Assembly (NCBI GenBank): GCA_010093605.1
Contig: MU004186.1
Span: forward strand, 1,406,616 to 1,470,615
Direction: 5' to 3'
Source: Lophium mytilinum
Taxonomy: Eukaryota; Ascomycota; Dothideomycetes; Mytilinidiales; Mytilinidiaceae
DNA: 64,000 nucleotides
Part shown: piece after piece, positions 35,688 through 46,886 of the stretch
How the letters are laid out: every line of letters starts with the position of its first letter
How positions within the stretch are numbered: the first letter of the stretch is position 1
Translations under genes and position numbers: made by a program
Notes under the pieces: model-generated
What the model saw: the letters and a program-made list of their open reading frames with translations, nothing else
What the model was told of the DNA's origin: nothing
The model's database searches: none

Positions 35688-35839
35688 CGCTGATCTAGTT
35701 GCAGGAACTGACATCACCGTTCTTTGGAGGTGTCCTGCCCGGTCTCGTCGATTTCCGTCTTATCGAGAGGTATGAAATATGCCAACGGGCTATAGGTAGA
35801 AACTGGATCTTTTATACGACTCTGTGACAAAACAGTGTA

Positions 35840-36030
35840 CAGTACTAGGCCATAAGTCTGGGCACACGTATATCATCACTGCTCGGCTCCGATTTCGCTC
35901 AAAGGACACCAGTGAGAGGGGTTGCCCGCCTAGTCGACTGCTAATGAGTCAAGGAGTAGCCTGATTTGCACTGCTTGGAATTTGACAACGCGCCTAGACT
36001 TTCGAAACCCATGGGAGTACCGCCTCCATG
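35840..36030. mobile_element. truncated MITE copy
   Basis: It begins after TA (35838-35839) with cagtactaggccataa and gtctgggcacac, the best-preserved left terminus in the window. The internal part aligns with 33800-34029 through ctgatttgcactgcttgga. It loses similarity at about 36020-36030, next to the 3' end of the following gene, and has no right terminus. Confidence 0.7.
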
Positions 36031-36049
36031 CCTCCAGAACTGCCCATTA

Positions 36050-36676
36050 TTACGAGGCGACTTTGCCAAACAACAATTCATGGAAAGCGCTGGGCAGTGA
36101 GCTTCCTACTGGCCAACCAGTAACAAACAGCTGAATCCTTGAGTTCTTAGCGAAAGGTGCGCTCTTCCACTTTTCTTCTGGGCTGTAGTAGGACAGCCGA
36201 CTGATGTCCATGGTCAAAGACTTCGTTTCTTTGGGGAGCTGGCTGATTGGCTCGTTCCAAAGAGCCAGAAAGATTGTCACTGGCTCTTCATCCCAGCTCT
36301 GATCTCGTGGGTTCAACGTTTTGATGGGTGCAAAAGATGCAATTCCCTCCTTTTCTGTAAGTGCCCAGAATTCTCCATCGCCGAGAATTCGAATGCCTAC
36401 ATGGCGCGGTAAAGTAGGGAACATGTGGCATTTTTCGTCCTTGGATGACAATAGCGCAAAGAGGGTGTCTGGAGTGGTCGAGTAAACGACTATTCCTTCG
36501 CATATAACCTCAAGGATTTCCTGTCGCAAATAACGGCAGGTTCGGAGCAAAGGGACCGACGTGTGATGGCACTGTCCAGCATCGTCGATCTTGAGTGAGA
36601 AACTATGTGGAAGAGCGAGACGGATGACTTCGTCACGTATTTCCCTGAGAAGCTGGCCAAGTCGATCAAGTGGCAT
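36050..36676 (-). CDS. hypothetical protein with 2EXR/F-box-like N-terminus
   Basis: One exon of 208 codons begins with ATG. The opening (LLREIRDEVIRLAL) and the later LLRTCRYLRQEILEV resemble the conserved blocks of the fungal 2EXR-type family, in which a short LPxEIRxxI motif is followed by a leucine/cysteine-rich helix. That family has no proven function. The remaining 150 residues are ordinary globular sequence. The stop codon lies about 20 bp from a truncated MITE, so the 3' end may have been changed by the insertion. No neighbour suggests a pathway. Confidence 0.55.
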   Translation of the reverse strand: MPLDRLGQLLREIRDEVIRLALPHSFSLKIDDAGQCHHTSVPLLRTCRYLRQEILEVICEGIVVYSTTPDTLFALLSSKDEKCHMFPTLPRHVGIRILGDGEFWALTEKEGIASFAPIKTLNPRDQSWDEEPVTIFLALWNEPISQLPKETKSLTMDISRLSYYSPEEKWKSAPFAKNSRIQLFVTGWPVGSSLPSAFHELLFGKVAS

Positions 36677-37826
36677 TGCGTGGTTTGCGGGTAAAGTCTC
36701 CGGACTTGATCATAGTCGAGAAAGCATTTCGTCTAGATGGATGTATAGAGGCACGTCGTGTAAGGGAGTCGGAAAAACTGGCATGGCGCCTTGGACGCAC
36801 AGGATCCACCGAATGAATCAGTCACTGCATGCACGTGATAGTTCTTGACTCGAGCGACCTTACGCTATGCCGAAGCCATCTATCCGTTTTCGCAAGTCTA
36901 TCTGGAGTCTATCAATATCACTTTGCAGGCCGGCTTGTATGATAACTTCATTTGGAATTACTCGGACACATTCGTGCAAATAAATCACTCACCTTTCTTC
37001 ATCTGACTTTTCGCCTTTATCAGAGTTACAAGACTCCCCGGAGCTAAGAAGAGACATTTGCGGTCTACCGAAAGCTCTGCCCAAACTGTTTAATCCACAT
37101 TAGTCCCCTACGAAGATTGACTCAGCCACAATTGGCGGAACGACGTCTATCGCGCATCGCATGAGGGGAATCCGGCCTTGAATAAGCTTTCTGTAGCATG
37201 CAAGAATCGTCAAGCTTCAAGATAGGAAGCATATTTCGAAAAGCGAGCAAATCAAAAGAGCCCGGGACGCTGTCTTACGGAGATCCCGTCCGGAACGCTG
37301 GTTTCCGATCCAGGACCCTAGGACTGGGATCAATCCGAGCCGGTAACGCACAAGTGTGGGGACCCCACGTTGTCTTCCCCAAGATGCCGTGGGCCATTCC
37401 GAGTACGGTTACTCTTCTCCATGGTGCCCGGTTGTTGGCGCCCAACTAACAAGGCCTTACAACGCCTTCTATATCTACCTTCAGTCTGGACTGGTGTAGA
37501 CATTTCAAGCTCGTATGTTCATGAATCGAGGATTCTGGCGTCTCAGCTCTCATTGGCCCGGAAGGCCACGGCCTCCTGAAGTCAGAGTACATGTGCCCCA
37601 GCTCTATCACACACTCGGCCTCGTGGCGTTGGATATTCCGCCCAAATGAGGCAAAAGCCGAGAGCCAAACCCGTGAGCATGCGGCACAGTCCAACAGTCA
37701 TGATAGAAACAGTCACGGCGATTCTCGGTATCAGTTCGTGGCGGCCGAGACGACGAGATACATAGGGTCGTCTCCCCTGAATTTGGGACGCCGTTGTGTA
37801 AATTCAGATCAATCACGGGACCGAAA
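36677..37826. other. intergenic, no gene seen
   Basis: Overlapping short frames around 37198-37962 have no domain or splicing support. The 3' part is the promoter and leader of the MFS gene. Confidence 0.45.
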
Positions 37827-39908
37827 ATGGCAGACCTCCATGACAAGGAGATGGGTGTGCACGAGAAGGACACGACCCATCACATCGAAAACTTCGAGAC
37901 CGCGGAGGAGCAGAATGCCTACGCAGTCAAAGGCGACGACTCCGATGGACACATTCCGATGACCCCCAGGCGCTTCATTGCTATGGTCTCTCTCTTGATG
38001 TCCTATGTCGGTGAGTCTTCTCCAGCATGTCGTGTAACGGTGGTGATGTACTAAGACTACTAGGGGCCAATCTTCCCCTCTTCTTCATTTCTGGATCCTT
38101 GACCTTCCTCCAGGCATCCATCAAGAATCCACAGACACAAGGCTGGTCAACGACATCCTATGGTGTAGCTTTAGCTGCCGTGACCCCATTTTCGGGCTAT
38201 CTCCAGGACTTGATCGGCAGACGATATGTCGTCCTTTTAGGCTCCCTTCTGATCTGCATCGGTCTAGCAGTTATTGGCTCCTCCCACCGTTTCCTGCAGT
38301 TAATTTTTGGCTGCGTTATCACCGGCATAGGAGCAGGTATCACTGAGATCACGTCTACCGCAGGGTATGTATCCTCCGGACATTCACTCGGCACCCGGCA
38401 AAACGGAGGCGAGATTAGGCGAGATATTTGACTAACCTATTTGGACTAGACTCGCTGAAGTAGTCTCGGTAAAGCATCGTGGATACACCCTTGCTCTGCT
38501 CTATGCCTTCATTCTCCCATTCGCGCCGTATGTCCTTTATGCGCAATTGCTTGGAGAGCATGCCACATGGCGGTGGTCCATATGGCTGGCGTTGATCTAT
38601 AATGCTGTTGCGCTGGCTGGGCTTGCCTTCTCTTACTTCCCCAGATCTCACCTCCGCGCTGAGGGAGTACGACGCCGAGATCTTGCTAGGGAGGTCGACT
38701 TCTTTGGAGGGTTCTTGTCGACCGCGGGCATCGTTCTCTTGTATGGCCACCCTGCGCACTTTGACAATTCCCTCAGAATGACACTGATCTTTTCATCGTA
38801 GTCTCGTCGGCCTCCAAAGTGGTGGCACTATTTGGCCTTGGAAAAATGGCAAGGTCATTGCACCCATGGTAGTTGGTCTCGTCCTGATCTTTGCCTTCAT
38901 CATCTGGGAGTGGAAGGGCGCAAAGTACCCTATGGTGCCGCCAGCTATATTCAAAGGCCAGCGAATCGTCGGTGCCTGTATGGTGACCGCCTTTGTGGTC
39001 GGTATGAAGTAAGTGTCCAACGGGACATCTTTCTTGGGATTCCAGGACTAATACAACGTAGTCTCTACGCAGTCCTAAACTTCATGCCCCTCATGTTCGC
39101 CACCGTATACGATCCTGACCCAATGCATGTTGGCTTGAAGGCTCTAGCTTTTGGCTTCGGTCAGACAGTTGGCGCAACAGTCATGAACGTGCTCATGTCG
39201 GTATTCAAGAACCACCAACGGGAGAACCTTCTGAGCTCCTGCTTCATCATGAGTACGCGGTCCTCTCTAGACCCCATATCCCTTGCTGGCCGCTAACATC
39301 CCCACTCTCAGCCGTCTTCATCGCCGCCCTCGCAGCCGTGACCCCCGACAACGCCAAAACTGTCATCGCTCTCACCGCCCTCGCCGGCTGGGGCGTCGGC
39401 GGCATCATCGCGCCCATCGCGACCGTCGCACTCTCCGCAACACCCGACTCCTTCCTCGCAACCGTGATCTCGCTCATCAACGCCCTCAAATTCCTCGGCG
39501 GCTCCATCGGCTATAGCATCTACTACGCCATCTTCTCCGGCAAGCTCAAGGTCAAGCTACCCGCGACCGTCGCCGCCTACGCCATCCAAGCCGGCCTACC
39601 TCTCACCTCGGTCGAGGGTTTCGTTGGCATATTCTTGACAGACCCGACCAAGTTGGCGACTACGCCGATTCCGGGCCTGACGCCGGCGGTGATTGCGGCG
39701 GCTTCGAGCGGGCTGCGGTGGGCGTACGCGGATAGCGTGAAGTTTGTATGGTATACCACGATTCCGTTTGGGGTTATTTGCATTGGCGCGGTGCTGGTGA
39801 TGGGGAATACGAGGAAGTATCAGACGAATAGGGTTGCTGCTGTAAGTATATTCTTTTTTGGTGCTTACCTAGGACATTCTTACTAATATGTCGCAGGCTC
39901 TGGAGTAG
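37827..39908 (+). CDS. TRI12-type major facilitator transporter
   Basis: Seven exons (37827-38010, 38064-38364, 38450-38740, 38802-39008, 39062-39252, 39312-39841, 39897-39908) join in phase to 571 residues. A hydrophilic N-terminus of about 50 residues precedes some 14 hydrophobic segments, as in DHA2/TRI12 efflux pumps, named after the Fusarium trichothecene pump. The loop motif GYLQDLIGRRYVVLLG corresponds to MFS motif A, and GAGITEITSTAG follows in the right place. Later blocks (GLQSGGTIWPW, GWGVGGIIAPIA) are typical of the group. Substrates range from toxins to siderophores, and no biosynthetic cluster lies beside it, so the cargo is unknown. The last exon codes only ALE and the stop. 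Confidence 0.88.
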
Positions 39909-42013
39909 ACGAAATCGAATGACAGACGCGAGATGGCAATGATAGATTGACCGCATCACTGCATCGAGACTCTCTCGTCGACTCGTTGTAGCAGCTGAGC
40001 TTTGTTGAAGGTCGCTGATATAGATTGCCTTTGTCGGAAAATCGTACTATATTGTAGTCTGAATGTACATACCTTCATTATGACTCTTCCTGCAAAAGTC
40101 GGACTTCCACTCCTGCTCCATTGTGCTACCATGAAGTGCACCCCATTACCTCTGGTTCCACGAGCGAGTGCCCAGAGTTGAGACTCGAAGTCCTCGCCCT
40201 GGCAATGGAGGACATTGGGTGTCTCTGGGCCGACAATGCGAGGAATTTCGTTTATTCTCACAGCCCTGAGTACCTCAACATCAACCGCGAACGCTTCGCA
40301 CTTAAACCACACACACTCTGAATCACGGCCTCAGGTTTCAGCAGTATCGTCAGTCCTAGAAGCCTGCATTGAAACATTGAAGGGTTTGATCATTTACCAC
40401 ATTTGCTGAATCGTGGGGTCCGGGCAATTTCCGCATCTCGTCTCCCTAAAATACTTACAAAGCCAGAACAGTACTTCGGATTCGCTCTGCCTTGGAAGTC
40501 AGGATGATCGGAAGCTTCATACACCACAAGGTCCAATACGGATACGGTCAATACTTCGCTGATCCTGAGGCTGCAACGCCCTTTTTGCCCTACAACACAA
40601 CCCCTGCACCTTATCATATGCACCCCACGCATCCAGACCAGGGTTGAAAGTCGAGTTCGTGCACAGACCCTCGTTTAAAGCTATTCTGGGGGATGTGGCT
40701 TTTTCGGCACCCACGCACCCAACCTCCTCGCCGTGGAGACCTGAAACGCCGCCGCCCGCTCGCCTCACGCAGGCGGCGAGACAAAACGGTCCAAGAAATG
40801 CGGGCTGGCGATGATTCGGGTGACGACGGCATGCCGATTTCGTGAAGTGCGGGATTGAGTTGGGCTCGAGCGGCTGAAGTGAGGGATGCGCCGTGGGGGA
40901 GGGAGCTGGGAACGCGTAAGTTCTCTCAACCGTACGGTTCTAAAGTAGGATTTTGACGATTTGGGGATTCTTTCGTGACTTGTTCATACGCTCGGGTGTG
41001 AAGGTGAGTCGGAACTGACTTACTGCAGAGGCTGAATGCGCCGTCACCGACTTCAACTCCCACGTCGTGAGAGCGGCGCGGGATGACGAGGTCGGAGAAG
41101 GTAGCGGGACCCTCAAGCACGAAATACATCCGGAACAAAAATAGCCAAGTCGTAGTTCGGGTACATCTGACAGCTCCCGCCGGCGACCACATTTGGGTGA
41201 CCGGATAGTCTGGCGAACTCGAAACGTCGATCGCTGGCTTGCGTCCACGGAAGTCTGAGATCGAACTTCACGGCGCCAAATCCTATAGGCCAATGCGACG
41301 ACTGCCGTGCGGGTGCAGAGGCATCCCGCACTGGTTACACCTGAAGTGGGTAAGTTATGCGGGCCAGCGGGCCAGCGCTGTCCGCTCCAGCGCTGAGGCA
41401 TGCCGCCTACAGCGGGCGCATGCGTCTGGGATGAAGGGGCGCGGTGTGCCCGCAGACGACGTAGGGCGACACTAAGGAAACAGGTCACATGACCGTGGTT
41501 CTGAAACACTCCGAGACCGCCGCTCCCCCAATCCGCTCGCCATGCTGATGGTCCAACCAGGCGGAAGCCCAATAGCGAGATGTACATGAGGTCCCTTTTC
41601 TTGCCGCCCTCCTAAGGTCGCCGCCCCTCTCGTTGGCGGCCCAATGGTCGTCAGCATACCATTTTTACGTTGGCCTTAGGATTCCAGTGTCGCCGTCTCG
41701 TGGGGATGTTGTGAGAGAGACGCATGTGACGCCTGCGGATGCGAAGTGGTGCGTTGTTCAGTGATAATGGGAGTGTTTGCCTTCTTTGCTAGTTGTTTTA
41801 TAATGTGTTGTTGAGGTCCCGGCGAGCGATTGAACGTCTCTCCCATTGCACACTTCAAATTCTTGCGTCTTTTCGTTGTGCTCGCCTGCTTCTCCAACCC
41901 ACTCTCCAAACGTCGCTTCCGTTCATTGCTGCTTGCTGCTTGCTACTAGTTGTGCAAGTCGAAACGTTGGACTGGATCTCCATTCTCATTTGCTTTCTTC
42001 TTGAATCAACCCC
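39909..42013. other. 2.1-kb intergenic stretch
   Basis: No intact gene is supported. The possible eroded coding segment on the minus strand near 41 kb is listed separately. At about 41928-41948 a ttgctgc unit is repeated. Confidence 0.4.
40930..41331 (-). pseudogene. possible eroded coding segment, unknown
   Basis: On the minus strand one frame reads GFGAVKFDLRLPW and CQMYPNYDLAIFVPDVFRA before a stop; a second frame then continues with GPATFSDLVIPRRSHDV and EVGDGAFSLC up to a good donor (GTAAGT). Both look like protein and would join if one base were lost or gained. I do not recognise the family. Random frames in GC-rich DNA remain possible. Confidence 0.22.
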
Positions 42014-42468
42014 ATGGGTCTTCGCGTAGATATGCAGTACTGCGGACAGTACCAATATGTCTCGTAGGTCTCATCCACTCTCTGTAACCGGCGTGGACAT
42101 TCTGCTGATTTTCTTCGCACAGGTATGATCCTATTTCTCAAGTCGCATCAATCAAACGAGCCACCAATCCTCCCACAACAGCACTCAAAGCCTCAGAGCC
42201 GTCTAGCAAAAGGGGAGCTATGTTTTCCGAGCAAAATCGAGTACCGTTCAGCGCTCAGAACTTGCGCGTCCACGAGGACCGATCATCGGTAGACCCGGTG
42301 GAAGAAATTGAAACCACCGCCAAGCGACTTGAACGCGCTGCGAAAGATTTAGGATTTGACATGCCGACTAATTGGCGGGCCGGCGGACTGGATGGCTATG
42401 GGCAGCTTCCGCTAGATCGGTGGCTCGGAGGATCAGATGGTGTTCCTAATTATTCAGGAAGGACCTGA
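42014..42468 (+). CDS. small protein of 131 residues, unknown
   Basis: Exon 1 (42014-42063) and exon 2 (42123-42468) are joined by a 59-nt intron (GTAGGT to GCACAG), and 50 plus 346 bases give an intact frame. The protein starts MGLRVDMQYCGQYQYVSYDP; a second ATG at 42032 would remove six residues. The C-terminal half has an amphipathic helix (EEIETTAKRLERAAKDLGF) and a glycine-rich end (WRAGGLDGYGQLP). There is no signal peptide or membrane helix. The splice-consistent frame and protein-like composition argue for a real gene. The spacer to the convergent CoA-transferase gene is 235 bp. Confidence 0.5.
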
Positions 42469-42703
42469 AATGAACCATAATTTGACATTGGGCTGCGCAA
42501 GTGGTGGCCAAAATTTTGAAAAGTCTCCGGGATTTGGCGTTAAGAAGGGGCGTCCTAATGATATGTTGGAGATTGGCCTGGCAAAGGTGGATAAGTCGTG
42601 AAGGAGAGACGAAGAACCGGCTGATTTAGAGTGCGCGGGCGCCAACTCGGGGATCGGTGCGGTGTTTATGTAGCGGCTGCTCGTAATAATATGGCTTTCT
42701 TTC

Positions 42704-44146
42704 TTACCATTCAGGTTTGTCACTTCCCAGCGGCTTGGGCATGATATCCCAGCCCACATTCACTCCTTCAATTACCGCCGAATGTTTCACCGCTTTCAGC
42801 GACCCAAATCCGCTTTCCCGCGTTTCCAAATACTCTTCAACTTCTCCGGGGCTCGAATAGTCAGTGCACTCGAACCCTGTTCTTCCGGGATCTTGCCCCA
42901 AGCTCCTGAGGTACTTCCCAACGCTCGCTAACGATACGTCAACCTCGTAGATGCCGTCTCCGGTTTCACGTTTGTACAAGGCAGCCATGATACCTGTAGC
43001 AAGAAGATATCCACCGGCGTGGTCCAGAGCTTGGCAAGGTGTTGGTCGAGCCAGCTCCCCGCTGCCATAGTGCTCCGCCTCAGAGACGTTCATGCCAGAG
43101 CATGTTTGCACGAGGGAGTCGAACCCTCGGTAGTAGGCCCATGGGCCGTCGGGTCCATATGCCGACATGTTACCTATCACTATGTTCGGATTGATGGCGA
43201 TGATGTCTGCGGTCGAGAGGCCATGGGATGCAAGGCTACCAGGTCTGTACCCTTGGAGGAACACATCTGCCGTGCGGAGCAGGTCGACCAGCTTGGCCTT
43301 CTCTTTTGGGTTGTTCATGTCGAGTTGAACGGTCCGTTTCCCTCGTCCAAGGTCACGGTCTAGGGCGGGAAGATCGGGGAGATTGGGCGAAGTTACCCAT
43401 ATCACGTCGGCACCGTGTGCCGCGAGAGTTTTTCCTGCTAGTGGCGCTGCAATCACTCTGCTCATCTCCACTACGCGTAAGCCGCGAAGGCATTTGTCGG
43501 CTCCTGCCCTAGACGATATGAATTCTGGGGCAGCGCTGGATAGCCTCTTCAAGGTGACTGGAAATTCGGATATCGCTTTAGCCTGTGGTGATATATCCCA
43601 TTGCTTGTACGATCGAAGTGCGGAGATTACAAGTCCCTTCTCAGCCCCCTCTTTCTCCAGATCAGTTGATTTCCACTTCAGAGTCTGACTTGATACATCG
43701 CTCTTTGAGGCAGTCGGAGGCAACCCCAAGAGCTTCAATGCGCCTTCACGATGTTTGGGAAAGTTGTCATGAATCCGGACGTACCCGTCCGACGTCTTGT
43801 GAAGGCCGCCAATGGGTCCCCACGGAGAGGGCATAGGCTTCCCATCTAACAAATAGAGGCGTTCCGATTTGAATTCGATAACTGCATGAGTTAAGGGGAC
43901 TGTGACCTTGGGTACTGCTGACTGTTGGCGATTCGAGTAGACAAGCGCGGCTGTCAGGGCAGATAGTCCTATAGCACTTTGGGCAAGATGCCCAATCTTG
44001 AAGGAAGACGGCAATCCGAGTCCATGACCCTCTAGTGAGAGAGACTTGAGAGCATGTTCAGGTAATTGAAGGCCGTTCCATATGTAAGACACAGTGTCCT
44101 TCGCGAGGAAGGCTTCTCTGTTTGGAACAAGGCTTGCACTCTCCAT
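42704..44146 (-). CDS. CoA-transferase family III (CaiB/BaiF) protein
   Basis: This single exon of 480 codons codes an enzyme family that moves CoA between carboxylic acids or epimerises acyl-CoA. The class III core is clear: GLRVVEMSRVIAAPLAGKTL, then LGRGKRTVQLDM, DVFLQGYRPGSLASHGL, MSAYGPDGPW and YYRGFDSLVQTCSGM. The segment QALDHAGGYLLATGI probably holds the catalytic aspartate that carries the acyl/CoA anhydride. The N-terminal 200 residues look like part of a second, degenerate transferase repeat, as in larger fungal members of this family. No mitochondrial presequence or peroxisome signal (SKL) is seen; the C-terminus is KPEW. The substrate is unknown. Confidence 0.85.
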   Translation of the reverse strand: MESASLVPNREAFLAKDTVSYIWNGLQLPEHALKSLSLEGHGLGLPSSFKIGHLAQSAIGLSALTAALVYSNRQQSAVPKVTVPLTHAVIEFKSERLYLLDGKPMPSPWGPIGGLHKTSDGYVRIHDNFPKHREGALKLLGLPPTASKSDVSSQTLKWKSTDLEKEGAEKGLVISALRSYKQWDISPQAKAISEFPVTLKRLSSAAPEFISSRAGADKCLRGLRVVEMSRVIAAPLAGKTLAAHGADVIWVTSPNLPDLPALDRDLGRGKRTVQLDMNNPKEKAKLVDLLRTADVFLQGYRPGSLASHGLSTADIIAINPNIVIGNMSAYGPDGPWAYYRGFDSLVQTCSGMNVSEAEHYGSGELARPTPCQALDHAGGYLLATGIMAALYKRETGDGIYEVDVSLASVGKYLRSLGQDPGRTGFECTDYSSPGEVEEYLETRESGFGSLKAVKHSAVIEGVNVGWDIMPKPLGSDKPEW

Positions 44147-44666
44147 AAGGCTGTCTCGTTTAGGATGCTTCGACGGACATTCTTATGATTAAACTAACTG
44201 CGTGTACTGTTTCGTTACCAAGGAGCTGGGTAGACTTTCGGGCTATATGATGAGTGTGGAGGATTGAGGGCCTGTAACGAATGAATTGCAAATGTCTAAC
44301 TAGAGCCTTCTGCGAACTCTGAACAAGGACTTTGCCACGGCAGCACTGGGCCATCCGACGAGTGAACGGATTGTAGGTGTGAGATGATGAAGGGTCTGCG
44401 CCGATGCATGCCGCCTCGTCTCCTTGATTCCGGCTAGTTCAACGCTATACTTAAACTAGGCTTAGTATATATTATGTAAGCTTTGTTAATCTTACCTGTG
44501 TCGCCTTGACGCGGCTCAACCTCACACACCTGCACAGTATTTGGTGTGCCCTAACGTCCTATCATAGGCGTCATGCACAACGGCGGCGGAAGTCTCCCAA
44601 GGTAGACCTGACCCGTAGGGTTGCGAGTCGTCCTCTGGGATCATATATATAGGACCCCGCAAAGTT
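44147..44666. other. intergenic between two minus-strand genes
   Basis: No gene seen. It must hold the CoA-transferase promoter and the 3' end of the HET gene. An ATATATATAGG sequence lies near 44643, close to the HET stop codon. Confidence 0.45.
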
Positions 44667-46886
44667 CTATACGACTGTGAAAGACGCCTCCTGGGCTTGC
44701 CGAAACCACCGCAAATACCTGCTGAATCTATCTCCGCGTACCGTCTTTGTAAAGAGGCCAAGTCTCGAAAACGTACCTCCCGGTAACGAACGCAATGCCA
44801 GTCCAAAGAGGGTAGGATATAGCCCACTCTCGCTAGGAAAACTACGGTAACCAAATAGCACAAGACGAGCTTCAATGCCGGTTGTCGGGTCTTCCAAGAA
44901 ATCAGTCTCCAATGCATCTGGACTAAATCTGATGGCAGTGCTTTTCAAACCCGAGGAGGTCTGGTTGAGATCCCACTCTTCATCCGAAAAATCGACGCCA
45001 GCAGCTACGAGCGTGTCGGCCGACCCAAAAATGCCTTCTCGATACCAGATGGCATGCTGTGCAACACCTCGGAGCACTAGTTCTCCTGATTCGACCGCGC
45101 CATAAGGCGAGTTCTCGTCAAGAAGTGATACTTGGCAACCTTGGACTTGAACCTCGAAGTGGAAGTCCTTCAAGTCTGTGGACGCTCCCCACTGCGGGTC
45201 GTACTTCACACGTCCAGCAATTGCTGCCCATGACCAGCTCGGAGCCGATACTTGGTCCTGTGGTGGTCTTGGCGTCAGAGAGTCGTGATAAATATTCGGA
45301 TTTGACCAAAGCAAGCAGGCAGGCATTGCCGATCTCCAAAGGCCCGCGAGGTACTCTTGAATGAGAAAGCGTCCAAAAGACTCCGCCAGTCCCGCTATAG
45401 CAGGGAGTTTATCTGACGGAAAACTCAGCGTTCTGGCCGAGAATCCTGCTGTAATTTTCATCCAGTTCTCAAGAATATCCTGCTGTGAGCACTGTCCGGT
45501 GATGAGTCTGGAAATGAGGTGAGGATCAAGCCCAAAAGAGCCATACGCGTTGTCCAACGCCTGGCTGCTCCAGCCGTCACCGGAAACAAAGCCCTGATCC
45601 GTCCGGCAGTTCCACTGTGTCCGAAGAGACCCGAAATCGAGAACACGATTTGATAGCACTCGCTCTTGGAAGGTCCATCCTCGCAAGTCCAAGGGCTCGG
45701 TGGCCTCAGACGTCAATGGAACCAGTGTCAATGAACCGTACTGACCATCTGCGCACTGGCAAAGGAGCGAGAAGACCAGCCCAGGAAGGTTAGAGCCGAG
45801 GGCTTGCCTTTCGTCTAGGAATCCATCCCAAGCAGTCTTAGCCCGGGAAGCCGCAATTGTTACTGCTGCACTTCCGTAAATCCTACGCATCTGAGCTATC
45901 TCGTTCGACTGATCCTCATTGTCGTTTTGGACTATGCATAAGGAGTCGATCCATATATACGCCAAACCAAGTTGCTCCGTGATGTAAAGGGCATCTTGAA
46001 GAGTCTGTGGCAGGCGTGCAAGCGCAATTTCCTCCTTGTACCGAGAGATTGTTTCGGTAGTAGTCTTGAAAATTTGATCGCCACCCCAGCAATAAGATAG
46101 GGCAGCGTAGTCCTCAACTTCACCTTGCGGCGGTTCACAAAGCCGATAAGTGGCAATGCTCCCGTGGCGAAGAACTTGAATTAGCCTAGTTGGCATGAAT
46201 CTATCAGCACTTAGGCGCTGGCAAGTATCATGGCTCTCCAAACATGTTTGCAGCCAGCTTTTTGCTGTGCTCAGCACGGAAGGTGATCCAGGAGTTGGGT
46301 TAACGGGTTGGTTGTCAAGTGTTCGTACTGCTGGATTATCTACCAAAGCTACCGTGAGCACGGAAATGTCGATTAACTGAGTTAGGGAAAACGGACCTGA
46401 GGCAGTCAACATAGTGTAAACATTGTCACCGCGTTCTTCGGTTTCTTCCCCCAAAAGGTTCTCCCATCGCAGCAAGTCAAGGTCTAAGATACCAAGTTCT
46501 AGACTATACGGGGTTGTTATGTTTGCGCCAATAGCAAAATTTGATGGCAGATACTCGTCTAGTTCCAGACAAGTTATTATGCGACGAGAAAGGGAACAGC
46601 CGTCCCGCGAGTATTGCTTTAGCTCATCTACGCTGGCGGCCCAAAACGAGATCCCTTCTGTGACTCGATAAAACTCTTCGTGCGACTCTTCCAGCTTCGC
46701 AGACCGGAAATTATACCCAAATATCTTGGTTGCTAGATCTTCTTGGCTTTTATTCGGTTGCAGCCAAATCGGCTTGTCGTTGCGAATTGGCCCAGGCTCG
46801 TCGTAAAGATAAATCATAAAGCGGCGGCAATGCTCGCATGAATGTGCGGGCGAAACACCTAGTGGCTGACGGCTTGTTTCTGGCAT
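44667..46886 (-). CDS. HET-domain protein (heterokaryon-incompatibility type)
   Basis: This uninterrupted frame of 739 codons starts with ATG. HET domains occur in fungal non-self recognition and, when triggered, cause cell death of fused cells. After a 255-residue N-terminal part, which includes the motif CEHCRRF, the domain blocks follow in order: YAALSYCWGGD (about 260-270), LPQTLQDALYITEQLGLAYI, WIDSLCIVQND, then GSAAVTIAASRA and RGWTFQERVLSNRVLDFG. The C-terminal 300 residues (SAPSWSWAAIAGRVKYDP) are typical of the long solo HET class, without NACHT or WD40 repeats. The stop is followed by an ordinary spacer. Nothing in the sequence shows whether it works as an incompatibility gene. Confidence 0.9.
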   Translation of the reverse strand: MPETSRQPLGVSPAHSCEHCRRFMIYLYDEPGPIRNDKPIWLQPNKSQEDLATKIFGYNFRSAKLEESHEEFYRVTEGISFWAASVDELKQYSRDGCSLSRRIITCLELDEYLPSNFAIGANITTPYSLELGILDLDLLRWENLLGEETEERGDNVYTMLTASGPFSLTQLIDISVLTVALVDNPAVRTLDNQPVNPTPGSPSVLSTAKSWLQTCLESHDTCQRLSADRFMPTRLIQVLRHGSIATYRLCEPPQGEVEDYAALSYCWGGDQIFKTTTETISRYKEEIALARLPQTLQDALYITEQLGLAYIWIDSLCIVQNDNEDQSNEIAQMRRIYGSAAVTIAASRAKTAWDGFLDERQALGSNLPGLVFSLLCQCADGQYGSLTLVPLTSEATEPLDLRGWTFQERVLSNRVLDFGSLRTQWNCRTDQGFVSGDGWSSQALDNAYGSFGLDPHLISRLITGQCSQQDILENWMKITAGFSARTLSFPSDKLPAIAGLAESFGRFLIQEYLAGLWRSAMPACLLWSNPNIYHDSLTPRPPQDQVSAPSWSWAAIAGRVKYDPQWGASTDLKDFHFEVQVQGCQVSLLDENSPYGAVESGELVLRGVAQHAIWYREGIFGSADTLVAAGVDFSDEEWDLNQTSSGLKSTAIRFSPDALETDFLEDPTTGIEARLVLFGYRSFPSESGLYPTLFGLALRSLPGGTFSRLGLFTKTVRGDRFSRYLRWFRQAQEASFTVV

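Noticed and set aside
32744-39908. secondary-metabolite gene cluster (SDR plus TRI12-type transporter)
   Set aside because: No polyketide synthase, NRPS, terpene synthase or pathway regulator is present between or around them; the two genes are 4 kb apart with unrelated genes between.
40940-41587. 215-codon minus-strand ORF
   Set aside because: Arg/Ser-rich with no domain; overlapping frames look more protein-like, so length alone is not evidence in GC-rich DNA.
43112-43136. tRNA-like T-arm sequence (gagggagtcgaaccctc)
   Set aside because: It lies inside the CoA-transferase frame, where it codes GFDSLV, and no acceptor stem, D-arm or anticodon arm can be built around it.
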